A stretch of 64,000 nucleotides of DNA, taken from positions 679,093 through 743,092 of the forward strand of contig JAJEKB010021076.1 of assembly GCA_022393335.1 (NCBI GenBank), read 5' to 3'. The position numbers and the translations under genes were made by a program. Source of the DNA: Macrotrachela quadricornifera (lineage: Eukaryota > Rotifera > Eurotatoria > Philodinida > Philodinidae). Positions 23,999 through 33,864 of this stretch are shown here, piece after piece (position 1 is the first letter of the stretch; the number at the start of each line of letters is the position of its first letter). A model generated the notes under the pieces. It did not search any database. It saw only the letters and a program-made list of their open reading frames with translations, and was not told the origin of the DNA.

Positions 23999-25380
23999 AC
24001 AAATAATTCAATATCTAAAATTTTGTTTGCAATAGAGTCTCCTGTTCACTCGATTTATTTTTTGCAAATATTTGTTCAGTATTTATAGCAATAAGTTTGT
24101 AGAATACAGATGTTCCTTCAACTGTGGTTAATGATGGAATTGATTGTCTAAGAAAACTAATATCTTTTTTTATATAAATACAGTCGAATATTTGTTGAAT
24201 CTCTTATTTTATTCGTTAATTCTTCAGCATCATTAAATGATTCGTCAGGATTTAATCTAATAGCATCAAAAACACGTTTACCATGAGCACTACCTAGAAA
24301 CAATCATCTTATTGTAATTTTCCTATTAGTTGCATAATGCTTTAATAAATATATAGTTGTTTTATTTCTTCATTGATTAGATGGCGAATCAAATATAAAA
24401 TTTAATTGAGACACTTTTCCATCTCTTGTCCCATCAAGTAGTGCATCCAATAAATCACGGATAGTTACCCACGTATATTCTGCCATATGACTTGCTTCAT
24501 CTGATAAACAACCAAAACTAAAACAATCATTCTTTTTCCAACATATCCTGCAGATAGAGACATCTGTCGTTCATAATAATAAGTAGTTAAATATAGAAAA
24601 AATTTCAGATTGTTTTTATTAGCATGGAGCCTGAATTTTTAGGTCTGCTTATAACGTTCTTGTCGTCCTTGTTGTAAATGATAGTTCTCTGCTCAATCAA
24701 TCTATAAAATTATTATATTGCCCCAGCGTAATGTTTTTTGACAAAGAAATTTTGCACTTTTGAATTGAGCATGCACCGGTTCCATATGCTCTTGAAGGCT
24801 CTAAATATCGAATAAATAGCAACAATTAATTCGTTTTTTATTCAACTCTTCTTCTAGAACACTCACTAATCTTTTTTTAGGAAATTTTGTACAGAAAATA
24901 TTAATTGTATCCGTTAAAATTGTTTTGGTTGAATTAAAATCACTACCTTTTTCACTCTTTTTTTTTAACAATTCTGTATGAGTTATTGAAAATGATATAC
25001 TTTTCAATGAATCTAATTATTTCAAATTATTTTCATCATTAGTTACATGTTGATAAATAATTTAAAATAGGATTTCAACAAGTCATGCATAAACATGTAC
25101 CGCATTCATGTAGTTTAGGTTTAACAATATAGGATGTGACATGTCTTGTAAAAGTAGAGTAAGAATACTCATGGCGTGTTACATAAATAAGTCTTTGAGG
25201 AAGATTAATCAAATAGTTTAATAACAAAAGTACTTATTTGCCATCAATAATTTTTTTTTTGATATGATGTTAACCGTGTGATTTCATCATTAATAAGAAA
25301 ACGTTCAATAGTATTAACAAGTTCTCTCGAAGTTGATACTGTTCCTATTGATGCTAAATTGTCCTTAGATAACTAAAGAA
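23999..25380 (-). pseudogene. Second decayed transposase-like gene
   Basis: Minus-strand fragments read, from the 5' side: SRELVNTIERFLINDEITRL (about 25340), LPQRLIYVTRHEYSYSTFTR (about 25190), LHECGTCLCMTC (about 25100), a 68-codon piece with FPKKRLVSVLEEELNKKRIN (24801-25007), SFGCLSDEASHMAEYTWVTI (about 24490), FIFDSPSNQ (about 24390), then WLFLGSAHGKRVFDAIRLNP-type text (about 24290). The order cysteine motif, D-SP--Q, HGK---DAI parallels the transposase in the transporter intron, but the two are not close copies. In-frame stops (for example the TGA after SPSNQ) and frameshifts show decay. No flanking inverted repeats were found. Assignment rests on motif memory. Confidence 0.5.
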
Positions 25381-25512
25381 TAAATAAATCAAGCCTATAA
25401 GATGATTAAATAATCAATAACATACATTAACTCGTTGAAGACGGGATCATTGTATGGAACAAATGGAAATTTTTAAACTTTCACGCCATGTTTTGATGTT
25501 CATCAATTTTAA

Positions 25513-26003
25513 GCACGAGTATCTGGCAGTTTTTTTAGGGTATGCTAACCTCAAAAACAGCCTGATATACAAAGACCAACATTATAACCAGCGTATTCGT
25601 ATCTAGACTTCGCTCTTTTCTGAGCTCTCATCGTAGTATCAAGGCAAACTACACATTTTTTGCGTGAGTCTTGTTTTGTTGGTGTTAAAACTACGTATGT
25701 TAGGAAAAGGCGTCCAACTAATCGAACTGCACTATCTCCATCACTAGGCTGTTCTCTTGAAGGTTTGAGTTTGTTATATATTTCAGTAATTTCGCTTATC
25801 ATCTGTAGACGAAAGTCACAAACTCTGTGTTTTGACCGGTCTAACTCGTGTGTAAGACATACCAAATGGACGAAAAGTTTCGTACACCATGTGATCAATG
25901 TCCGAACACATTCAACGTAGCTAATCTGTATATCTGGCCTGCCAACAGAATTCATGCTTTTATTTTCAAAGGGGGTAACGCTATAATTCCAAATAGAAGA
26001 CAT
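25513..26003 (-). pseudogene. piggyBac transposase, C-terminal fragment
   Basis: The 150-codon ORF (25551-26003) contains the end of a piggyBac-type transposase: TLITWCTKLFVHLVCLTHEL (final catalytic-domain helix), CDFRLQMISEITE, SAVRLVGRLF, then the cysteine-rich zinc-binding tail CVVC...SRYEYAGYNVGLCISGCF. Two TAG/TGA stops follow CF, but the frame continues into an HTLKK sequence ending about 25513, the usual piggyBac terminus. Everything upstream, including the catalytic aspartates, is missing. The first ~25 residues after the ATG do not look like the family. A piggyBac-type miniature element with TTAA flanks lies 6 kb away at 31731-32302. Confidence 0.75.
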
Positions 26004-26307
26004 GATGAATTTTATACCAAATTAAAGCGCGTCGAAAATGGGATTTTTTGATACTAAATTGTAAGAATTATCAAAACTTTTTATGTCGAAAATGAGAAAC
26101 TGTACGCTTTTTTGGCATGAAAAACTAAGGCTACAGTAACTTAACAATGAATTTAAGCATTTTCGTTTAATACTTTTACATGGTTGGATAGAGCTTGTCG
26201 GGCTCTGCAAACTCCATACATTAAAAAAATTTTAAGCCAATTTTCCAAGATAAAAAAATTACAAAACCATTTGTAAAATGCTAAAAAATGTTAAAAAACT
26301 CATTTTT

Positions 26308-26424
26308 TTTCATTATTTTCACTAACAGAGATGTTTCAAAATATACTCACTAGACGCAATTTTTCACGCTGCATCGGGTGATTATATTTGAAACATCTCT
26401 GTTAGTGAAAATTACGAAAAAAAG
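26308..26424. repeat. Short hairpin around a GATGCAGCGTGAAA-like motif
   Basis: ACTAACAGAGATGTTTCAAA (about 26319) is inverted as TTTGAAACATCTCTGTTAGT (about 26391), giving ~43-bp arms and a ~30-bp loop. The loop holds CACGCTGCATC, the inverse of a motif that recurs nearby. Confidence 0.7.
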
Positions 26425-26507
26425 CTATTTTTATTAAAAAGTCGAGTATCTTTCTCTTATCTTACCTCATCTTTTTATTACCTAATGTGCTTTTGTGAAA
26501 AAAAACC

Positions 26508-26920
26508 AATATACTAGAAGATGCAGCATGAAAAGTCCTGCAATCTACAAAGTAAAGCTGGTTTTAATTGTGTGCTGTATCGTTTCAAAAAAACAGCAAA
26601 ATTGTGTAGGATCAGTTTTCGACGCTGCGAAAAAATCCTTTTTTTCTATGTGAGGAAAAACGCTTTCTATATTTCATCCTTTTATCGATTAATATGTTTA
26701 CTTAAAAAAGAACAAAATATACTATAAAATGCAGCGTGAAACGCTCTACAATCTATAAAGTAAAACTTATTTCAATTATGTACTTTTTATTTTCAAAAAC
26801 AGTAAAATTCTGTGAGATCAATGATTGACGCTGGAAAAAAATTCGTTTTTCTAGACGGATAAGAAATTCCTTTCTTCTTATTTGAATAATTTATTCTATA
26901 TAAATTATAGAGCTTTTCAC
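26508..26920. repeat. Two diverged tandem direct repeats of ~206 bp
   Basis: 26508-26713 and 26714-26920 align: ATACTAGAAGATGCAGCATG against ATACTATAAAATGCAGCGTG, CTACAAAGTAAAGCTGGTTT against CTATAAAGTAAAACTTATTT, then the CAGCAAAATT / CAGTAAAATT, GACGCTGCGAAAAAAT / GACGCTGGAAAAAAAT blocks. The inverse GCTTTTCACGCCGCATCTAG follows at about 26912-26931. No coding function is seen. Confidence 0.65.
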
Positions 26921-27248
26921 GCCGCATCTAGTGATATATTTTATTTTTCATATTAGTTGATAAAAAGATGAAATAAGGAAAAAGGAATTTCTCGTTGGCA
27001 CAGAAAAAAATGATTTTTTGGCAGAGCCGAAAATTGATCGCACACGATTTTGTTTTTTTTAAAACAAAGTATTAAGCGATGTAAAAGTGAAATGGAAAAT
27101 GATAGCTTTTTTTGTCGGAGAGGGACTCAATATTCATCGAGCATGATCTTGCATGAAAATATGTTTCAATGATAAGATCGAATGTATCAAACGAACACGG
27201 GGATATTAAGGATTTGTAGAACTATAATATAATGAAATTGCAATAGAC

Positions 27249-27490
27249 CAAAGATGTCCATCGCGGCGCCGCCACGGTGACGGTGGCTTTTCTATAAAAA
27301 AGAAATTTCAAAAACTCAGGAATTCACACATAATCTGGATGTTGGCGTGTACTGCACGATAAGGTTTGACGAATCTGTTCCATTGTCATGAACAACTCTA
27401 GTTTAAACCGGTCACACTCTTGAAAATCCAAAGATTTTTTAAAATACCATCGTAGTAGCAGCAGATTCTCAACCGCGATGGACATCTATG
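27249..27490. mobile_element. 242-bp miniature element with an 18-bp TIR and apparent 12-bp target duplication
   Basis: The left end CAAAGATGTCCATCGCGG (27249-27266) matches the inverse of the right end CATAGATGTCCATCGCGG (27473-27490) with one mismatch. The 12 bases ATTGCAATAGAC occur directly outside both ends (27237-27248 and 27491-27502). The interior has a GC-rich segment (GGCGCCGCCACGGTGACGG) unlike the surroundings and no ORF. A superfamily with 12-bp duplications does not come to mind. Confidence 0.75.
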
Positions 27491-27706
27491 ATTGCAATAG
27501 ACACAATCAACATGAATAAAAGTCATTCTTTTAATAGACTAAAATAACAGCAATATCATCAAGAGAATTTATTTTGTTTCTTATGTCATTATCTTATCGT
27601 ATAGATTAATCTAATAACACAAAAGTATTATAGAGTATGCATAAGTTTATAGTCTAGGAGATATTTCTATTGTTTATAAAAAAAAAGTAAAGGTAATATA
27701 TTCATA

Positions 27707-28886
27707 TTAGTTATTTGTAAAGATTTTTTGGATCCATTGGTTAATATTGTTCAGTGAGGCTCGTGCTTCGGGATAATAATCAAAAAACATTGGATAAACA
27801 TGCATTAAATGTAAACCTTCTTCAAATGTAACATCAACACCGGCTTCGCGTGCTTTATTTACTACTCGTCTTGAATCATCTTCTAAGATTTCAGCTGTAC
27901 CAACATTAATATACATTGGGGGAAATCCTTTAAATGAACCAAAAAGAGGACTATATGTAGGACTATCTGCAGATAATTGAGAATGATTAGGACCTAATAC
28001 ATGTGAAGTAACCCATTTGGTATCATCTGTACTAAGCATAGCATCAACTTTCTCATTTCGAGTATAACTTTCACCGGATATTGAAAGATCAGTCCACGGT
28101 GATAAAGCAATAACACCACGAGGAACAGGTAATTGATGATTTATAAACGATTGAATGGTTAACAAAGAAAGACCACCACCAGCTGAATCACCCATTAGAA
28201 TTATTTGAGATGGAGAGATTTTATCTCGTATTAAAGCTCGATATATTGCAATAGTATCTTCAACAGCGGCAGGTAATGGATGTTCTGGACTTAAACGATA
28301 TTCTACATGAAGAATAGATACGTTAAAAATTTTTGAATAGTGACATTCAATTCCACCATAACCTATTTAAATAGAACAACAAGTTTTTTTTAATATAACT
28401 ATTGATCAACTTACTATTAATATCACCCAATATATATCCTCCGCCATGAAGATAGATTAGAATTTTCTCATCAGTCTTTGGTGAATCTTTTGGAGGATTA
28501 GTAATCCAATATGCATCAATTTTATGTCCATCATGTTCAAATATTTCTTTATTTATTTGACAATGAGATGGTTTTAGAACAAAAGTGTTCCCAGCGAATG
28601 ATAAACGTAATTCTTTCACAACCGTAAGAGCATCTAATTGTGGATTACGATGTGCTATTGGTTTCATACGTAGAATAGTTTCCAAAGCACGGTAATCTGC
28701 ACTAAGTTTTGGTCGATCTGCATCTGATATAAATGTATATTTTAGTGATAGCATTGAATGTAATAAACGAAAACTAAGATATCGACGATCGATTGATCCA
28801 TACCGAATAGGAATAGCAATGGCTAATATTAATATGATTAAAGATAAGATTTTTAAAAGTCCGATTAAACCACGTAGAAACGACAT
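27707..28886 (-). CDS. Membrane-anchored alpha/beta hydrolase (hormone-sensitive-lipase / AADAC-like esterase), 375 aa, two exons
   Basis: Exons 28886-28415 and 28362-27707 join across a 52-bp GT-AG intron to give 375 codons. Residues 8-27 form one hydrophobic N-terminal helix, so the enzyme is probably anchored with its catalytic domain in the ER lumen or outside the cell. The alpha/beta hydrolase-3 pattern is complete: oxyanion-hole HGGG (147-150), EYRLSPEHPLPAAVED (178-193), nucleophile elbow GDSAGG with S217, SPWTDLS, the acid region AEILEDDSRR (Glu315 at the usual Asp position, Asp319/320 after it), and H346 in LMHVYPMF. The family hydrolyses carboxyl esters of lipids or small acetylated molecules; the substrate cannot be told. 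The ATG at 28886 is chosen because it immediately precedes the membrane helix; a TATATAAAA lies about 40-50 bp upstream of it. The SPWTDLS/ILEDDS wording resembles bacterial and fungal members, so ancient transfer is possible. Confidence 0.88.
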
Positions 28887-29584
28887 TATTCGAAATGATT
28901 ACAACGGTTTGTTTTTTTTTTGTTTTCGTTTTATATAACTATAAAAGTATGCGCTGCATCATTTTCATCACTATTTATCTCTCGATGAAAACACATGTTC
29001 TCTTTCTTTCTCTACCTGTTTAAATACATTTTGTCGTTGTCGATCGACGACAGACGAGAAGACATATATCTTTAGTGATAGGCCAAACCTTTTCGAACGT
29101 TGTGAAACTATATATCTAATTATACGTAAGAAAGAAAAAAAGACAAAATTTTTTACGTTATTGACGTTGATTTTTGCCTATTCTTTGACTATAACTGAGC
29201 GATTAAAAAAAGAAATATACATATTTTATAAGGTATGCTGATGAATACAGTCTTTGGTTTTTATATATCAATTTTATGTATATAATGTCAGACTATATCA
29301 CGAGTTTAAGTTTTATTTTATGTACTATACTGTTGATGTATGGAAATGAATGATAAATCCATGCAAATGAAAATCATTTTAAATAATGGATTTTCTAGTA
29401 AAAGAAAATATTCTGTATTATTACAATTAATTTATTAATATTTGTGAATATAAGGAGGGAACGTCCCTTTTCAGTGAATGTTCCAGCGGCAGGTCATTGG
29501 ACTTCAGATAGGCACTCAAAACTGACACCTCACAATACTGACGTTTTCTTGTTCTAGAATAAAAAAACAGTTCAAAAGTTTGCT
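28887..29584. other. Upstream flank of the hydrolase gene
   Basis: Contains the presumed promoter of the hydrolase (TATATAAAA near 28930 on the minus strand) and AT-rich DNA. The minus ORF at 29427-29651 runs into the foldback arm and is not a gene. Confidence 0.35.
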
Positions 29585-30745
29585 TAGTATTATTGTATAT
29601 ACGTGTAGAAAGCAAAAGTTCGAATGTGTATGTGGCAGATTTTGTCATCAAAATAGGATGTTCTTTGAAAGCTAATGACAGATTCTGAAAGCTTGTTGAA
29701 TTTTCTATCTCCCTATATATTTTGTTCTCATATAATGTCCCTAAGAAATGAGTACAATTATCAGAATTTCATAGACACACTCCCAAACACTTCATTTTAC
29801 TAATACCATCGAAAATAGTTTTTGAAATTTCTTATCACGATAAAATGATTTCATAAGAAAAGAAATGATATATTCAGATCGAGCGCGAAATTCTCTATCA
29901 TCCTCCGTATTTTTTCTATTTTATTTTGTGTACTAAAACAATAATCGATGTGAAATAAAGACTGTCTCTCAAAGAAACTTCAGAAGAATTTGACTTGATT
30001 CAACATTATCTTTGTTTTTATTTCGTGTCAATTGGTGATACAGGAATAATTTCTTGAAAACTTTATTTTGTGTTTTGATAATTCTTCATTTTTTGTAAAA
30101 AACCTAAAGTGATAGAATAAAAAAACGAAGGGTTCATAAAACAGAAGAACTGCTCAAATTTGTCAGCAGTGATTTTTGCATATAACTTAAATTTATTTGC
30201 ATCACATTCATATGAGACAAGTACATAGGACGATAGAAAATATCACGCTCTATCAAAAGATGTAATTGTATGATTGAATGTTCATACTTATACTAACTAA
30301 TATTTGCACAAGAAGACAAAAAAAACACTAAAAACTGCCGATCTTTTGCTCTTGCCATTTTACAGTATGTTTTTTGTCGTCAAATTATTTCTTCAATGAA
30401 CAAACAAGTAAATAGATAAATATACAAGGTTATAGAGAATTTCATGCTTGATCTGAATATATCATTTCTTTACTTATAAAATCCTTTTATCGTGACAAGA
30501 AATTTCAAAAACTATTTTCGATGCCATTAGTAAAATGAAGTGTTTGAGAATGTGTCTATGAAATTCTGATAAGTGTACTCATTTCTTAGGGACACTATAT
30601 GAGAACAAAATGTACAGGGCGATAGAAAATTAAACAAGCTTTCAGAATCTGTCATTAGTTTTCAAAGAACATCCTATTTCGATGACAAAATCTGCCAAAT
30701 ACACATTCGAACTTTTGCTTTCCACACGTATATATAAATGTAGGC
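29585..30745. mobile_element. Foldback element, 1.16 kb, arms ~320 bp
   Basis: 29585-29905 and 30426-30745 are inverted copies (paired positions sum to ~60331), for example TGTTCTTTGAAAGCTAATGACAG (left) against CTGTCATTAGTTTTCAAAGAACA (right, about 30650-30671), and TATACGTGTAGAAAGCAAAA against the right end near 30730. The ~520-bp interior (29906-30425) is AT-rich without an ORF of note. Superfamily unknown. Confidence 0.75.
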
Positions 30746-31154
30746 TGGACAACTTTAATTCGTCTACTAATTCATTTTATAATTATTAATAGTAAGTATA
30801 AGAATGACCAAGATGTCGCTAAAGTACACAAAAAGAAATTGTGGAATTTTTCGTTGTCAGAGTTGAGGTTGAAAAAGACTTTTTTAGGGGATTGGAGTTA
30901 AAAATGGTGAGTATGCAGTTCATCAATGGCAGATTTAGAAGATTTATCTCGATGATATTTGCAATAGATATTTTTCTCTGTTCGAATTGAATTACTCATT
31001 TGTTGTTTATTTTGATTGTAATGTAAATATTAAAAAATGAAGTTTCAAACATTCATCATTATTATTCATCTGTTCTTTATTTCTGATTGTGCAATTTGAA
31101 TCGTTCGTTAGAAAGTATTTAAAGGAGATATTGTAAGAAACAAAAATATTTATC

Positions 31155-31601
31155 ATGTCTGACGAAAAAGCAAAATTAGCTGTTGAAGCGATAGAAAGTA
31201 AGATTCATTGATAAAAACATCGGTATTCATGTTTACATTTATTTCTCTCAGGTGTTAAATGTATTAACAAAAGCGATATTAATGAAATTCGTGCTTTTAA
31301 TAATCCTCCGAAGGTTATAGTGCTGTGCGTGGAAGCTGTCTATATTATATTGGAAAAAACAAAACCACATGATTGACGCACATGCCAAAATTTTCTTCGT
31401 GATATGAAGTTTCTTGATAAACTACTTAAATTCGACGTAGAGAATGGTGTCAGTGATCAAACAATGAAAGAATTGGAATCGTATATAAATACAGCAGAGT
31501 TTAATCCACATGTAGTGACCAATGTGTCTCTGGCGGCATGTACATTGTGTCAATGGGTGCGTGGCATCTATAACTATCAATTATTGAAAAGATCCCAATG
31601 A
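31155..31601 (+). pseudogene. Free-standing dynein heavy-chain stalk fragment
   Basis: From an ATG at 31155, exon 31155-31197 joins 31252-31601 across a 54-bp GT-AG intron. The ~130-residue reading follows the coiled-coil stalk and microtubule-binding region of axonemal dynein heavy chains: VKCINKSDINEIRAFNNPPK, then CVEAVYIILEK, then FLRDMKFLDKLLKFDVENG, ending ACTLCQWVRGIYNY. A TGA at 31374-31376 stands where family members have the Trp of the PDW-like motif, and the reading stops at 31599 far short of the AAA5/AAA6 modules. No motor AAA sequence lies on either side. It is best read as a duplicated or retained fragment of a dynein gene that still has an intron, now non-coding; a short peptide up to the TGA remains possible. 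Confidence 0.75.
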
Positions 31602-31730
31602 TGAAGAGTGTTTTTGTTTTCTACTTTCTCTAATAAATAAGCCAATCCGTTGAACTAATGTATGACAAAAAGAAATTCGCGTTTGACGTTACGATATGTG
31701 TTGTGGGTTTCTGTACTGAGACATGTTTAA

Positions 31731-32302
31731 CACATTCGAGGCGGTGTCGCCCATCGGTGGGCGACCCTATAGTTTAACGAGAAACTGGATAGAAAAGCAC
31801 GTTCTTTTTTGAAGACAGGGCAGGGCAGGGCACTTTTTGTGTTCTGTGGACACCTCTGGTCGGAACTTGTAGATTCGAAGTGCACTCTAGCAAAATCATC
31901 ACCAAAAGAACTCACTTCACTGAGTGCGTCAACGCTATCTTTCGTACTGACATCTTTTGAGGACATGTAAAATATTCAAGAATACGGACAATTTTGATCG
32001 CTTTTATACTGATGAGTAGCAATGCACAGAATAGACACGAACACAACAAAAGAATCTAGAAACTTCCTTTCCTTATCTCGCACGTAATGCATACTACACA
32101 TTACAAAACGAAAAAGTAACTTGACTCACTGTAGAACTGGAGACGAGATTCGATTCACTATTAAATTGTACAAAAAGAAGGATAGTAAAAAATCGATAGA
32201 GCAGAAAGAATAGGTCAGTAGGTACATTCACTAGGAGTTTATTCTTCGTAGGAACGAATATCTTGATCAGTTTCTGTGCAAAACTGAATCGCCTCGAATG
32301 TG
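31731..32302. mobile_element. piggyBac-type miniature element, 572 bp, TTAA target sites
   Basis: CACATTCGAGGCG at 31731-31743 is repeated perfectly inverted at 32290-32302. Both ends are flanked by TTAA (31727-31730 and 32303-32306), the diagnostic target duplication of piggyBac. Just inside the left end is a palindrome GTCGCCCATCGGTGGGCGAC (31747-31766). The minus strand starts an 80-codon acidic/Ser-rich ORF at 31966 that could be the N-terminus of the parental transposase, since piggyBac proteins often begin with an acidic region; it has no catalytic part and reads into the TIR. Confidence 0.85.
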
Positions 32303-32306
32303 TTAA

Positions 32307-33864
32307 AGCAAAATTAAAGTAAGAATGCATTTTATCGCGATACATTCTTATTCAATTATAAATGAAATGAATGAAACTTATTTTTTCTAGATATTAAATC
32401 AAGCTAAAATAAGATCGAATGTACTCTTTCCTCTTCCACAAGGAATAAAATCATATAATGAGTGGCGGCACCAGGGCTGGGTTACAGAGGACTAAGCCCC
32501 ACCTCCCCCCCCCCTCCCTGGAATTTTTTGAGATATTTCGAAGCAGTTAATATTTTTATCTATACATGACGTCACCAAATAGAGTTGCTTCAAATATAAG
32601 GTTTGCATTCAATTTTCTAGTTACTTAGTATACAATCTAGTTCAAAAGCATCCATTTTCTTGCAGTTGAATGATAAAAAAACCTGTTTCTAGAATATAAA
32701 ACCTAAAACAAAATCCTGACAAATATTAAGTTGGCGCTCGTACTTATTCATTCTAAGAACAACTACTTTCGATAAACAATAGATCAAATTAAACATTACG
32801 ATTTTTCCTTTATCATTTAAAGTTAAAACTCAAAATCTCGTCTCTTTCTAACTAACACTATCCAATGATATAACCAGATGTTCCACATTTCAGATCATGG
32901 TTCTAAAATTTCTGAAATCCTGTATTGTCCTATTGGTATTCTGGCACCATATTCGAGTAAAACCGTTCATATTCTTTGATGAATCTATTTCAAACTTTTT
33001 AATTGATGTTCCAAGCATAGCACGAAGATTTCTATTCATTGATTTGCTTAGATTTTTATCGCCTAATTTGTATTCTCACAAATTAAAATGCGATCTATGC
33101 ATGAACATTTGCTTGATTTATAAAAATTCTAAATATTTTAAAGAATTAAATCTGTTGAAAAAGAATATTAGTTCTCTGGGTTTTTTCCAAGTAAAATAGT
33201 TGCTTAACTTTGTTAAAAAAATTCATTCATTTTTTTCTTCTATTTGTATCCTGAAAAATAATCACGTATGTCGCACTAAATAAAAAAAAAACTTTTCTAA
33301 TGAAAATAACTCACAGATGTACATGATTTTTTATATTTAAAGAAGAATTGGATATTTGTCGAATATTTAACAGAACACAATAAATTAATTCTATTTCTCT
33401 TCAAGAGTCAGTATCATCACATGGATATCGGTGTGATATAGCAGACAGGATATTTTATGTAGTAAAGAAAAATGTTACTTTTTCTATATTTTAAACTGTA
33501 TTTGATATGTAATCTAACTATACTATAAGATGCAGCATGTTTCGGACTTTCTTGATATATAGAATAAAAAGAAAGAAAAATAATAGGAGGGAAAAGCTTT
33601 GGCCCCACTGAACATATAATAGAAAATAAAAAGGCATCGTCTAGTTTGTCTAACTAGTCAAATTAGAATTGTAAAAAAAAAGTATTTGATTAATAAATTG
33701 ATATAAATATGTTTATTATATTTTAGAATATAATGTGAAGATCAGTTTCCGTGACTTGAAATTAAATGTCAGATGGAAATGTTTGAATTTGCTATAGATT
33801 TATAATATAGAAACACATTCTATTCAATGATACAATTATAAAAAAAAATAATAATTCGAATAAA
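32307..33864. other. Intergenic DNA; poly-C tract; no gene recognised
   Basis: A C-rich run (about 32498-32520) sits in otherwise AT-rich DNA. A 100-codon ORF (32897-33199) starts with a hydrophobic segment but resembles nothing I know. A CTATAAGATGCAGCATG word at 33518-33536 matches the repeats near 26.5 kb. Confidence 0.4.

Noticed and set aside
32897..33199. 100-codon ORF with hydrophobic start
   Set aside because: No family resemblance, no supporting splice or poly(A) context; not enough to call a gene.
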